Source: CAVQEG01 sp963711465
GTDB taxonomy: Bacteria > Bacteroidota > Ignavibacteria > OLB7
Reading direction: 5' to 3'
Length of the DNA: 64,000 nt
NCBI GenBank assembly: GCA_963711465.1
Contig: CAVQEG010000002.1
Span: 310,001 to 374,000 of the forward strand
Shown: positions 37,170-45,395 of the stretch, in pieces
How positions within the stretch are numbered: position 1 is the stretch's first letter
How the letters are laid out: each line of letters begins with the position of its first letter
Notes under the pieces: model-generated
The model's input: only the letters and a program-made list of their open reading frames with translations
What the model was told of the DNA's origin: nothing
Databases searched by the model: none
Made by a program: the position numbers and the translations under genes

Positions 37170-37187
37170 CTGCTGGCCCGGCGGGCA

Positions 37188-37556
37188 CTACTTGTTGTCC
37201 ATCTCACTGAACCGGAGTCGGTTGCCGAACGGGTCGATCAATTCCATCACCTTCCCGCCCCACGGCGCATCGTCGAGTCCGGGTCGCAGATAGTGGTAGT
37301 TCGTAGCTCGCAGCTCGCTATGGAGCGCTTCCAGACCGGTGGTAACGACAAAGACGGTCGAACCGGGCGTCGCATCGCCATAGTGTTCCGAGAGGTGCAG
37401 CACGAGATCGCCGCGCGCGACCTCCGCATACAGCGGCATATCGGGTTCGAACCGATGCTCCCAGTTGACGGTACACCCGAGGTAGTCCCGATAGAATTCC
37501 ATCGCCTTGGGAACATCGAAGATTCTGAGAATGGGAATCGTGCGGAAGGTCTGCAT
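37188..37556 (-). CDS. Glyoxalase/bleomycin-resistance superfamily protein
   Basis: A 122-residue VOC-fold protein starting at ATG 37556 (MQTFRTIPILRIFDVPKAMEFYRDYLG, the typical first beta-alpha unit). Further landmarks are PLYAEVARGDLVLHLSEHYGD and VMELIDPFGNRLRFSE, the standard end of the fold. This subgroup (with LHLSEHYGD and a D-P-F-G-N-R-L motif) includes bleomycin-binding proteins and many uncharacterised members, so the substrate is open. It is convergent with the CDF gene, 18 bp apart. Confidence 0.85.
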   Translation of the reverse strand: MQTFRTIPILRIFDVPKAMEFYRDYLGCTVNWEHRFEPDMPLYAEVARGDLVLHLSEHYGDATPGSTVFVVTTGLEALHSELRATNYHYLRPGLDDAPWGGKVMELIDPFGNRLRFSEMDNK

Positions 37557-37666
37557 GGAGAGAATTGGTTTCGTGGATCGAACGTCTGATCGGCACCGCA
37601 AACTTGCACCAAGGTTTGCACACGAGGCCGATCGTCCGCGAGCGCACGATCGGCGACCGGAGTGAA

Positions 37667-38652
37667 TTACGCTCCCAATAGCGCCGCCGGCACAACGGCA
37701 ATTCCATCCGGTCGACGGTAGGCGTGGGGTCCGGTCGTGACGACGACGGCGTCGATCAGATCCTCACCAATCTGTTTGCGCAGCCACAGCAGATGCTTCA
37801 CGTCGTGGTCCTCGACGCTACGGCTCAGCTTGACCTCGATGGCGACGACACGGCGATCGTCGCACTCGACGATCAGGTCGATTTCCTGAGCACCTCGGGC
37901 CGTCCGCATGTGTCCGACCGATGCCTCCGCGGCCTGCGCAGAGACACGCACCGACCGGGCGACGAGGGATTCGAAGAGGTGGCCGAGCAGTGTACCATCG
38001 TGTGGAATCGGAGGACCGGATTCTTGTCCCGAAAGCAACGCGTCGACGCCGAGTCCGAGCAGCCGCACGGCGAGCGCCGGGCAAGGTATCCAGCGAGCTG
38101 CGCATGCAACGCCCGTCCGCTCAGGTGACGAATTCCCGGAAAGCCCGACCGGACGATCTCCGCCACGTAATCACCCAGGCCCCAATCGGTATTCCCCGCG
38201 ACGCGGGGTTGGCCGCCACCCAGAATCTCGCGAAGACTCACGGTCGACGCGTCGGCACCCTGACGTTCGTGCAGCGAGAGCGGACGCATTCGGACCGTAA
38301 CCACCCGCGCCGCGCCGGAGTGCGTTGGTGGCCGCGCAGAGCTGGCCGAGCCGGTCAGGAGATAGGAGTTCGGAGATGCGCCATCGTCCACCGCGCGACG
38401 CACCGCATCCCACGTCGGAGGCGTCCGCTGCCATTCATCCAGGAGGATCGGCGTCGGCCGATCGAGCATCGCCGTCGGATCGGCGCCGGCGATCGCCTGC
38501 ACCGCCGGATCGTCCAGGCGGTAGACGGTTACGGCTCGCTGCAGCGCCGTCTCGGTATTGCCGACGCCGTTTGCGCCCTCCAGAGAGACCGCCGGCAGCG
38601 CGGACAGTAGTTCGTCGAGTTCGTCGTCGACGATGCGACGCAGGTAGCGCAT
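37667..38652 (-). pseudogene. DUF4143-type AAA ATPase, broken by internal deletion and P-loop mutation
   Basis: The N-terminal half (from ATG 38652, MRYLRRIVDDELDELL) is an AAA domain whose P-loop reads GVGNTETA: the Walker A lysine is Asn (AAT at 38557-38559). Walker B is ILLDEWQR, followed by YLLTGSASS. At about 38081-38090 the frame shifts: AQLAGYL joins directly to PALAVRLLGLGVDALLSG in another frame, so roughly 70 residues of the usual middle are missing. The C-terminal part then continues intact (GHLFESLVARSV, IDLIVECDDRRVVAIEVKLS) to 37667, a nuclease-like fold with E-V-K. A non-functional remnant is the simplest reading. Confidence 0.75.
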
Positions 38653-38711
38653 GGTCAGGAATTCCCGTGAAATCGCCGATACTCGGGCACAAGACACGAA
38701 TTCCTGATACG

Positions 38712-38774
38712 TACGCTACCGGTATGCATCCCTCTACGCTACCGTAATGCAGATCTCTACGCTACCGATATGCA
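38712..38774. repeat. Three 23-bp tandem repeats
   Basis: TACGCTACCG, two variable bases and ATGCA starts at 38712, 38735 and 38758, exactly every 23 bp. It lies about 60 bp upstream of the broken DUF4143 ATPase start. The rest of the 472-bp gap 38653-39124 contains no credible gene. Confidence 0.7.
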
Positions 38775-39124
38775 GACGTTGGATCCTCGAGATCCACGAT
38801 TCCGATCGGCTCGATGCCGGTTGGAGGACGACGTCCTACCGCCCGAACCCCACGCGGACGACTCGGCGCAGTGAACAACGGGAAGTCTTGCGGATACGGA
38901 GTCGGTTGGGGTGGTCGGTTGATGATGCGGCTGTGCCGCGCGCGTGATCCGCGGGAACGCGGGTTCGTCGTCGGGGAGCGATGCAGCGAAGTCGGCGGTA
39001 CGATGCCGCGACAGCGGTGACCGAGCCGAGTGGTGCGTTGCCCGTGGGCCTCGATACGTGACTGCGTATTCCGAACCATGCTCGGCCAACGCATCAGAGA
39101 CATACGGATCGGCAGAGCCGCACG

Positions 39125-39670
39125 ATGCGAATCGACGTCCCGCAGGAGAACCTCGAGAAGTTCTGCCTGGTCCTCCTCTACATCCTGAATCGTGTCGGGT
39201 CACAGCCGAACGTCGGGGAGACCGTCGTGTACAAGCTCCCGTACTTCATCGACTTCTACGAACGCCATGAGGAGCAGCTCATCGGCGCCACCTACCAGCG
39301 CAACCACTATAGTCCGACACCGATGGAGTTCCAGGCAATCATCGAACGAATGCTCTGTGACGGTGACATCGAGAGGGTCCAGCGTACCTACTTCACGTAC
39401 CGTCAGACGAAATACCTGCCCTGTCGCACCCCGGACCTCTCGAAGCTCGACGGTCGCGAGCTGTCGACGATCGACGACGTCCACGACCGCCCTGGCGACA
39501 TGTCGGCCGGTCGGATCAGCGAGTATTCGCATGAGGATGTGCCGTGGCTGACCACGGAGCCGGGGGAGGTCATCGCAGACGAAAAGGCATTCTATCGAAC
39601 ACCCGCGCATTCGGCACGGCTGGACCGGGGAACGGGAGGCGACGGCCGAACTCCTGTCGCCCCGCCTTAG
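39125..39670 (+). CDS. Panacea/SocA-like (DUF4065) antitoxin-type protein
   Basis: A 181-residue protein starting MRIDVPQENLEKFCLVLLYILNR. The segment VVYKLPYFIDFYERHEEQLIGATYQRNHYSPTP is the core of the Panacea/SocA domain (K-L-x-Y-F-x-D-F-Y ... T-Y-x-x-x-x-x-G/S-P). FQAIIERMLCDGDIE and a conserved tail ISEYSHEDVPWLTTEPGEVI follow. Panacea domains neutralise many unrelated toxins, and the partner is normally next door. Here no toxin-sized reading frame is recognisable upstream, and the downstream neighbour is the convergent Mrr-like gene. It may be an orphan, or its partner may have decayed. Confidence 0.7.
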   Translation: MRIDVPQENLEKFCLVLLYILNRVGSQPNVGETVVYKLPYFIDFYERHEEQLIGATYQRNHYSPTPMEFQAIIERMLCDGDIERVQRTYFTYRQTKYLPCRTPDLSKLDGRELSTIDDVHDRPGDMSAGRISEYSHEDVPWLTTEPGEVIADEKAFYRTPAHSARLDRGTGGDGRTPVAPP

Positions 39671-39721
39671 CCGCTCTGTGCGAAGCGAAGGACGCGATGC
39701 AACTCGCGGGGTGACGACAGG

Positions 39722-40714
39722 CTATCCGGCCGGCCAATACACCCGAATCAGCGGAAGCAGACTGCGTCCCTCGGAATCGAAGTCGTCGTAGTGTTCCACC
39801 GCGAGTGCGGCAAACTCGTCGAGGTCGACGAGCGTTATCGGAATGCTGGCACGATCGGCTTCGTACCGCGCCTCGCGCGTAAAACCACCTGTGCTGACAT
39901 ACATACCGCGGTCATCGCTTCTGAGGCCACCGAGAAAACTCCGAATGCGTTCGGCGCCGATCGTTTCCTTGCGGTGTTTCACCTCGGCAATGATGCGCGG
40001 ATGCTGAAAGCCCAGGCCATCGGGCGAAGCGAGCACGTCGCGCCCCCGATCGGGACCTCGCGGCGTTACGCGCGTCCGATATCCCATCGCCCGAAGCAAC
40101 GCAGCCGTCAGCTGTTCCATGTCCTCGGGCGACAATCGTCCGATGCGATCCTTGATGAACTCATGCGCGCGATCGAGCGCCTCGCGGCGGATGGTAATCC
40201 ACTCCTCCTCTTCCTCGACCTCGGAATCCTCCGGCTTCAGCTCGCCTCGTAGCGCCGACTCGAGCTCGTGCTGCGCATCCGGACCGGGCTCGAAAATGGT
40301 GATGGAGCTGCCGAGCGAGTTGCGAACCGACGGGCTAAGGACGTCACGTGACACGCGCCCCTGCCATTGCACATCCCGCATGTTCGGATACTGTTCGATC
40401 ACCGCCGGATCGTACCGATACTCACCCGTCACGCGGCCGACCAGGTATTCTCTTGTCCCGGGGCCGTAGGAAATCACGCCGTCACCCACCGATATCACCG
40501 ACCGAAACTTGTGGAGCACCCCGGCTGTCAGCAGATTCGTGGCGCCGCTCTGATCAGGATACGTCTGTCGAACGCGCGTTCGCATGGTCTCCAGATCACG
40601 GATCTCGGTGAGATCCCCGAGCTCCTCCCAACCGATCGCCACAACGCCGCGCTCCGAAAATTCATCGATCAGCACACCGTGTTCTCCGGCGCGCACCATC
40701 CAGAAGTTGGTCAT
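39722..40714 (-). CDS. Mrr-like restriction endonuclease
   Basis: A 330-residue protein from ATG 40714 (MTNFWMVRAGEHGVLIDEF). The N-terminal 170 residues resemble the EVE/PUA-like or Mrr N-terminal specificity regions (WMVRAGE, VGDGVISYGPGTREYLVG). An acidic linker (EDSEVEEEEEW) leads to a PD-(D/E)XK nuclease domain: LTAALLRAMGYRTRVTPRGPDRGRDVL, then the catalytic RIIAEVKHRKETIG and FLGGL. Mrr-family enzymes cut modified foreign DNA, so a type IV-like defence role is inferred. It stands alone. An extended frame upstream runs through an interspersed repeat and is not part of the gene. Confidence 0.8.
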   Translation of the reverse strand: MTNFWMVRAGEHGVLIDEFSERGVVAIGWEELGDLTEIRDLETMRTRVRQTYPDQSGATNLLTAGVLHKFRSVISVGDGVISYGPGTREYLVGRVTGEYRYDPAVIEQYPNMRDVQWQGRVSRDVLSPSVRNSLGSSITIFEPGPDAQHELESALRGELKPEDSEVEEEEEWITIRREALDRAHEFIKDRIGRLSPEDMEQLTAALLRAMGYRTRVTPRGPDRGRDVLASPDGLGFQHPRIIAEVKHRKETIGAERIRSFLGGLRSDDRGMYVSTGGFTREARYEADRASIPITLVDLDEFAALAVEHYDDFDSEGRSLLPLIRVYWPAG

Positions 40715-40760
40715 AGAAGTGTGTGAGAAATTGGATCGGTCTGAATTTATTCCGAACGCC

Positions 40761-40957
40761 ATGTCATCCTGAGGGAGCCGTAGGCGACCGAAGGATCTCG
40801 ACGGTGCGCGATCCCCGGTGGCGGTGACCGGCTGTCGCCCGTTCCCCGTTGGCCACAGAGCCGGCCGCTCCGCTCGCTCTACGCGGCGCCCGCCCTCGCG
40901 AGATCCTTCGCTCCGTGCCCTCTGCTCGCGGCGTGCACTGCGCTCAGGATGACAGTC
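40761..40957. repeat. Interspersed repeat copy A (inverted pair)
   Basis: A left arm ATGTCATCCTGAGGGAGCCG ... CCGAAGGATCTCG and a right arm GCGAGATCCTTCGCTCCG ... GCGCTCAGGATGACA lie in opposite orientations about 95 bp apart. Translated on the minus strand it yields the familiar spurious CHPERSARRE peptide. Related single arms occur at 42785 and 45135. The gap 40715-40988 holds nothing else. Confidence 0.7.
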
Positions 40958-40988
40958 ATGACACGTTGCCAAGTGCCGTGAACGTGCT

Positions 40989-41141
40989 TTATCCCCCAAT
41001 CCGCTCCACCGCTTCCGCGAAGTCCCCGTCATGGCGCACGGCCACCACCCGGCATCCGCGATCCTGAAGTGCGGCGCGGGTTTCCTCGTCCTTCGCCCGC
41101 TGTTTCGGGTCGTCGTGGTGCGGACCGTCGACGCGAGATCG
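40989..41141 (-). pseudogene. C-terminal nuclease-domain remnant (DUF559/Vsr-like)
   Basis: Only the last 50 residues of a protein remain: VDGPHHDDPKQRAKDEETRAALQ then RGCRVVAVRHDGDFAEAVERIGG. This resembles the C-terminal Vsr/DUF559-type fold found at the end of some large helicases of restriction or defence systems. The frame upstream is not protein-like and there is no credible start, so this is a gene fragment. The parent protein cannot be named with confidence. Confidence 0.45.
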
Positions 41142-41276
41142 ACCCTTGTGAGCGCCAGAAGGCAGTCGCGTTCGCGTGCGCGAACGAGGGAACCTGGCGG
41201 GAACGATGTCGTGGAGAAATCGGGCACGTGTTACGCGGCGGTTCTGGCGGCAAATTGCCGAAACAATAGCGCCACC

Positions 41277-41300
41277 GATTATCCACACGTGTGGATAATC
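41277..41300. promoter_or_regulatory. Perfect palindrome of two DnaA boxes
   Basis: TTATCCACA (41279-41287), CG, then TGTGGATAA (41290-41298), extended by GA and TC to a 24-bp perfect palindrome. Both halves match the DnaA-box consensus TTATNCACA. About 340 bp around it (41142-41478) contain no credible gene. Confidence 0.6.
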
Positions 41301-41478
41301 AATCGAGATGCCGTGGATTGGAAAACCGAACTGGTATTGCGGCTGCGGAAGGGTGCGGTAGTGCATCCCGGGGAGGAGTAGTGCAGTGCGGGGCAAAGAT
41401 CCACCATCAACCGAATACTTCCAAATGTTCAGCCGGCGCGGTGCCGTTCCGGACGTGCGATGTGACCCCTGGGAGTCC

Positions 41479-42054
41479 CTACGTCGGGGAGTCGATCGCC
41501 AGATGCCGACCGTTTCTCAGCTTGGGATGTTTCAGGGGGCGAAGCACCCGGGCGATGACGCCGACGTATACGCCATTCGGCTGGCGCGATGGGAGGACCG
41601 ACCGCGAGGAGTGATCGGGCGTGGACTCGATGATGTCGTAGCGAAGGAACGCCGCGATCGTCAGCGAGTCAGCGCAGTGAGCTGTGATCCTGCGCTCGGA
41701 GGCGATGCGCTCGGAGAACCCGATGATGAGCATTTTGAATTGGGCGAGCGGATCGACCCCGGGCCGCTGGCCCTCACTGCCGTCCCGCTGGCAGCAGGGT
41801 TCGCACGTCGTCCGAACCTTATCAGCGAACGCGATGCTTTCGAAGGCCACTTCGGGATTCTGATAGAACGACGTGATCGGAGTCTCCCGCGGTTCGATCG
41901 TGGCAGTGCACGAGTACTGCTGCGTACACGACTCCTTGGACCTGAACGTGGTGCACGATGCAGCAGTGGTCAACGGAAACGCCCGGCGTTGCGTGAGGGC
42001 AGCGTTCAAGCGAGTGAGATTTTCGACGGTCTGCCAGCTCCCAATTCCATTCAC
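41479..42054 (-). CDS. Hypothetical protein (weakly supported)
   Basis: A 191-codon frame from GTG 42054 with moderately protein-like composition: a Ser/Thr/Arg-rich N-terminal part, several cysteines (SCTTFRSKESC, TCEPCC) and a C-terminal part GVYVGVIARVLRPLKHP. No domain, signal peptide or ribosome-binding site is seen, and no family is recognised. The opposite strand has a competing frame with a more shadow-like composition. I list it because the interval would otherwise be empty; it could be non-coding or decayed. Confidence 0.25.
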   Translation of the reverse strand: MNGIGSWQTVENLTRLNAALTQRRAFPLTTAASCTTFRSKESCTQQYSCTATIEPRETPITSFYQNPEVAFESIAFADKVRTTCEPCCQRDGSEGQRPGVDPLAQFKMLIIGFSERIASERRITAHCADSLTIAAFLRYDIIESTPDHSSRSVLPSRQPNGVYVGVIARVLRPLKHPKLRNGRHLAIDSPT

Positions 42055-42072
42055 ATTTCCCGAATACTTCGT

Positions 42073-42720
42073 ATGTCAAGCGTTGTCGTTCACGGTATCG
42101 GAATCTCCATCGACGGGTTCAGCGCCGGTCCGGATCAGGACCTCGAGCATCCGCTCGGCGTCAATGGACCGGAGCTCATGAAGTGGTTCTTCCATACACG
42201 CACGTGGCAGAACATGTATGGTGACGGTAATGGAGAGACCGGGGTCGACGATTCGATCGCCGAAAAGGGGTTCGGTCGGTTCGGCGCCTGGATTCTCGGA
42301 CGCAATATGTTCGGTCCGATTCGCGGACCGTGGCCGGACGATTCGTGGAAGGGATGGTGGGGCGATGATCCGCCGTATCACGTTCCGACGTTCGTATTGA
42401 CGCACCATGCGCGGCCATCAATTACGATGGAGGGCGGGACGGAATTCCATTTTGTTACCGAGGGAATTCACGTCGCTCTTGAACGCGCGATAGCTGCCGC
42501 GGGTGATCGTGACGTTCGCATCGGCGGCGGTGTAGCGACCATCCGCCAGTACCTGCGCGAACGACTGATCGACGAGATGCATCTGGCGGTTGCACCGGTG
42601 TTGCTCGGTGCCGGCGAGAATCTGTTCGAGGGACTCGACCTCCGCACTCTCGGATATGAATGCGCCGAGTCGATCGCCGGAGAGCGCGCGCATCACGTGT
42701 TCATTCGCAAGAGCGCCTGA
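42073..42720 (+). CDS. Dihydrofolate reductase family (RibD C-terminal domain) protein
   Basis: A 215-residue protein from ATG 42073 (MSSVVVHGIGISIDGFSAGP, the usual family start with S-I-D-G-F). Other segments: GAWILGRNMFGPIRGPW, VLTHHARPSITMEGGTEFHFV and RIGGGVATIRQYLRERLIDEMHLAVAPVLLGAGE. The last of these contains the G-G-G nucleotide-binding turn and the P-V-L-L-G-x-G-E motif typical of RibD_C-type reductases. Proteins of this group are NADPH-dependent reductases of unknown substrate, often acquired singly. Complete. Confidence 0.88.
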   Translation: MSSVVVHGIGISIDGFSAGPDQDLEHPLGVNGPELMKWFFHTRTWQNMYGDGNGETGVDDSIAEKGFGRFGAWILGRNMFGPIRGPWPDDSWKGWWGDDPPYHVPTFVLTHHARPSITMEGGTEFHFVTEGIHVALERAIAAAGDRDVRIGGGVATIRQYLRERLIDEMHLAVAPVLLGAGENLFEGLDLRTLGYECAESIAGERAHHVFIRKSA

Positions 42721-42784
42721 GCAGCGGGGCACCACGGGGGTCACGCCGCCCTCCACACGCAGGACCGCGGGGTCGCCGGCGGCC

Positions 42785-42857
42785 GCTGCATCGAGATCCT
42801 TCGCTCCGACCGCTCTGGTCGCTGCGCTCCCGACGCGCTCTCCGCTCAGCTTGACAG
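42785..42857. repeat. Interspersed repeat copy B
   Basis: GCTGCATCGAGATCCTTCGC, then a run shared almost base for base with the copy at 45135-45207 (GACCGCTCTGGTCGCTGCGC, CGACGCGCTCTCCGCTC), ending CTTGACAG. Confidence 0.75.
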
Positions 42858-42987
42858 CCGCGTCTGGCCGGTGAGCCGAGCGCTCGACCGAATTCCCGCA
42901 TTTGCTATCTTCGAATTCCTGTGCCATCCCGATGATCCCCGCAATTCAGCAACAACCGCAGCCGTGCGCCAAAGCGCGGACGCAATC

Positions 42988-43419
42988 ATGATTACCTTCA
43001 GTGTCGAGATCAATCGCCCCCCTCGTGAGGTGTTCGCGTACGTCGACGAACTCGATCGGCATGGCGAGTGGCAGGATGCCATAATTTCGGCTCGAAAGGT
43101 GCCCCTCGGTCCCACCCGCGTCGGTACTCGGAATATTGAAATGCGAAACGTGCCGGGCGGACCGCGGGAATTCACCTCGGAGGTAATAGAACACGATCCG
43201 CCGCGGCGAATTGTCGCACAGGGGCTCAATGGGCCAATCCGTCCGACGGTGACGGTTATGGTGGAACCCCTCGACGGTGGTGCTCGATCGCAATTCACAC
43301 TACAATTGGAATTGAGGGGAATTGGAATCGGACGGCTCTTCGCCGTGTTCGCGCGCCGCGCGGCCGTGAAGCAGATCCCGCGCGACCAGGCGCGACTGAA
43401 GCAGATTCTCGAGAGCTGA
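42988..43419 (+). CDS. SRPBCC family protein
   Basis: A 143-residue START/Bet v 1-like protein from ATG 42988 (MITFSVEINRPPREVFAYVDEL, the family opening). Then WQDAIISARKV, GTRNIEMRNVPGG and a central VEPLDGGARSQFTLQLELRG lead to the C-terminal helix with VKQIPRDQARLKQILES. SRPBCC proteins bind hydrophobic ligands, but this one's ligand is unknown. It is intact and likely a recent single-gene acquisition beside the reductase gene. Confidence 0.82.
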   Translation: MITFSVEINRPPREVFAYVDELDRHGEWQDAIISARKVPLGPTRVGTRNIEMRNVPGGPREFTSEVIEHDPPRRIVAQGLNGPIRPTVTVMVEPLDGGARSQFTLQLELRGIGIGRLFAVFARRAAVKQIPRDQARLKQILES

Positions 43420-43559
43420 ACGCCGGAGGACCCCGGCGCGAAATTCCGGGTTCATTTACATTGCTCCACGGACGTTTCTGAACGGGCAGCAGGGACAGTC
43501 GATGGGATTGGTGGCGCCGGACCGCGACGTATTATTAGCCCCCTTCAATCGAGCGATCT

Positions 43560-44807
43560 TCAACGCCCCCACAGCCGCCCCACCGGCACCGCATACAGCC
43601 CCTCGCCGAATGGCAGCACCGAATCGCCATTGTAGAAGACCACACCGCATCTCATCCGATTTCCCGCAATCGCTTTGAGCGCCTGCAGTCCTGTGAAGTC
43701 GCGCGCGATGACGGTTCCGGACGACTTCACCTCGACGCCGACGATCACGCCGTCGGGGCGTTCGATCACGATGTCCACCTCGGCGCGGTCGCGCGAGCGG
43801 AAGTGATGGAAGGCGAGCCGCCGCTGGTTCCATGCCGCATTCCGACGGAGTTCCTGATGCACGAACGTCTCCACCAACCGACCCCGAAGGGTTTCCTCTG
43901 CAACCAGTGACGTGGCGTCAGCGCCGAGGAGTGCGCACGCAAGTCCGGTGTCGCACAGGTGGAGCTTCGGACTCTTGACCAGCCGTTTCGATCGATTCGG
44001 ACTCCACGCCGGAAGTCTCTCGATCAGGAAGAGCGCTTCGAGCATCCCTACATAGCGATCGACCGTTGGTCGGGAGACCTGCAGTGTGCTCGTGAGCTCC
44101 GAGATGTTCAGCAGGCATGCCGTTCGCGCCGCGATCAGACGCAGCAGACGGGGCAGCACCTCGAGTTCTCGTATTTCACCAATCTCCCGTACGTCCTTCG
44201 CCAGCAGCGCGTCGATGTATTCGGAGTACCAGCGCTGGCGACGCTGTTCGGAGGCACGTTGAAGCACCGGCGGATACCCGCCGCGAACGATCCGATCGAG
44301 AAGATCGGCCGACCGCCCTCGATTGCGGTCGATGATGAGATCGCACTCGAAGAGTCGATCCAACAGCTCTGTATCGGTGCCCTCAATCTCCGCCTGTGAG
44401 AGTGGCCGCAAACGCAGCACCTCCATCCGTCCGGCGAGACTCTCGGACAGCTTCGGCGAGAGCAGCACGTTTGTCGAACCGGTCAGGATGAACCGACCGG
44501 GGCTCCGATCCTCGTCGACGGCGAGCTTTAGGGAGGCGAAGAGTTCCGGTACGCGGCCGATTTCATCGACGATCACACGCGACGGCAGATGGTCGACGAA
44601 TCCCGACGGATCCGTACGGGCGGCCTCGAACGTCGGGCCGTTGTCGAGCGTCACGTACGCGTAGCCCCGCGCGTCGCCGATGCTCCGCGCAAGCGTCGTC
44701 TTGCCCGTCTGGCGCGCTCCGTGAATCAGCACAACCGGTGTGTCGTTCAGCGCCTCGAGCACTCGCGCAAGGACGAATCGGGGAAATGCGGGAAGTATCT
44801 CCATCAT
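43560..44807 (-). CDS. AAA ATPase with DUF4143 domain (intact)
   Basis: A 415-residue protein from the ATG pair at 44807/44804 (MMEILPAFPRFVLARVLEAL). The AAA domain has a good P-loop, IHGARQTGKTTLARSIG, Walker B VIVDEIGRVPELFASLK and sensor FILTGSTNVLLSP. The DUF4143 region follows: REIGEIRELEVLPRLLRLIAA, a winged-helix-like segment LTSTLQVSRPTVDRYVGMLEALFLIERLP, then SPKLHLCDTGLACALLG. The closing nuclease-like fold has VDIVIERPDGVIVGVEVKSS (D/E-x-K-like). Such proteins are common in accessory regions and their role is unknown. The broken relative lies at 37667-38652. Confidence 0.88.
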   Translation of the reverse strand: MMEILPAFPRFVLARVLEALNDTPVVLIHGARQTGKTTLARSIGDARGYAYVTLDNGPTFEAARTDPSGFVDHLPSRVIVDEIGRVPELFASLKLAVDEDRSPGRFILTGSTNVLLSPKLSESLAGRMEVLRLRPLSQAEIEGTDTELLDRLFECDLIIDRNRGRSADLLDRIVRGGYPPVLQRASEQRRQRWYSEYIDALLAKDVREIGEIRELEVLPRLLRLIAARTACLLNISELTSTLQVSRPTVDRYVGMLEALFLIERLPAWSPNRSKRLVKSPKLHLCDTGLACALLGADATSLVAEETLRGRLVETFVHQELRRNAAWNQRRLAFHHFRSRDRAEVDIVIERPDGVIVGVEVKSSGTVIARDFTGLQALKAIAGNRMRCGVVFYNGDSVLPFGEGLYAVPVGRLWGR

Positions 44808-44828
44808 GGCGGAACCTATCACCGCGCT

Positions 44829-45005
44829 GCGCAGATTGCAAGTTTGATATGCGCAAATTGGAGGATTGGAGGGCGATCTATCGATGATTGTCCGCCCGGA
44901 AACGTAGACTTTGGCAGATTTCGCTGGAATTCGCGGGATATGCTTGCGCAGATTGCAGACGCCATTTGCGCAATTTGCAGGTTTTGTCTGCGCATTGCGG
45001 GTTTC
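44829..45005. repeat. Cluster of TGCGCA-n-ATTGC repeats upstream of the ATPase
   Basis: At least five variants of TGCGCA(G/A)ATTGCA occur at about 44829, 44850, 44945, 44967 and 44990, several followed by AGTTT or GGTTT. They lie in the 588-bp gene-free stretch 44808-45395, just upstream of the ATPase start. Confidence 0.6.
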
Positions 45006-45134
45006 TCCACCATCATCGGAGGCACCGCAACTCCACCGGATTGCCGCATCGCCTTCCAATTCTTCCACGCCGACGTCGTCGCCCGCGCGTTGTCAGGCGT
45101 GCCGTCCGCCGCCACCCGCACCGGCACGGCACCC

Positions 45135-45207
45135 GCTGCATCGAGATCCTTCGCTCCGACCGCTCTGGTCGCTGCGCCCCCGACGCGCTCTCCGCTCGGG
45201 ATGACAT
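45135..45207. repeat. Interspersed repeat copy C
   Basis: A near-identical partner of the copy at 42785-42857, starting GCTGCATCGAGATCC and ending GATGACAT. On the minus strand it reads as the CHPERRARRGRSDQ-type spurious peptide. Confidence 0.75.
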
Positions 45208-45395
45208 CCGCGCCGATATCGGGTGAATGGCAGGCAGTGGCGGTTCACGTCGACCGCGCTTCGCCCTCTCTCAGTCGTCCCTGCTATCTTCCGCCCGCAC
45301 GAATCGTCCCTTGACGACGTGCAATTCTCCCCTCCCGTCTTCCCTCCGCCGGAGCCGAGTCGGCGCACTCTCCGTTCACCAGTCCGTTCCAATTC

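Noticed and set aside
39722..41227. A longer Mrr-like protein starting at 41227
   Set aside because: The extra N-terminal stretch is translated from the interspersed repeat (the PERSARRE-type spurious peptide); the conserved start is at 40714.
41386..42072. An N-terminal extension of the dihydrofolate reductase family protein
   Set aside because: The upstream frame has shadow-like composition, and the family N-terminus is exactly at ATG 42073.
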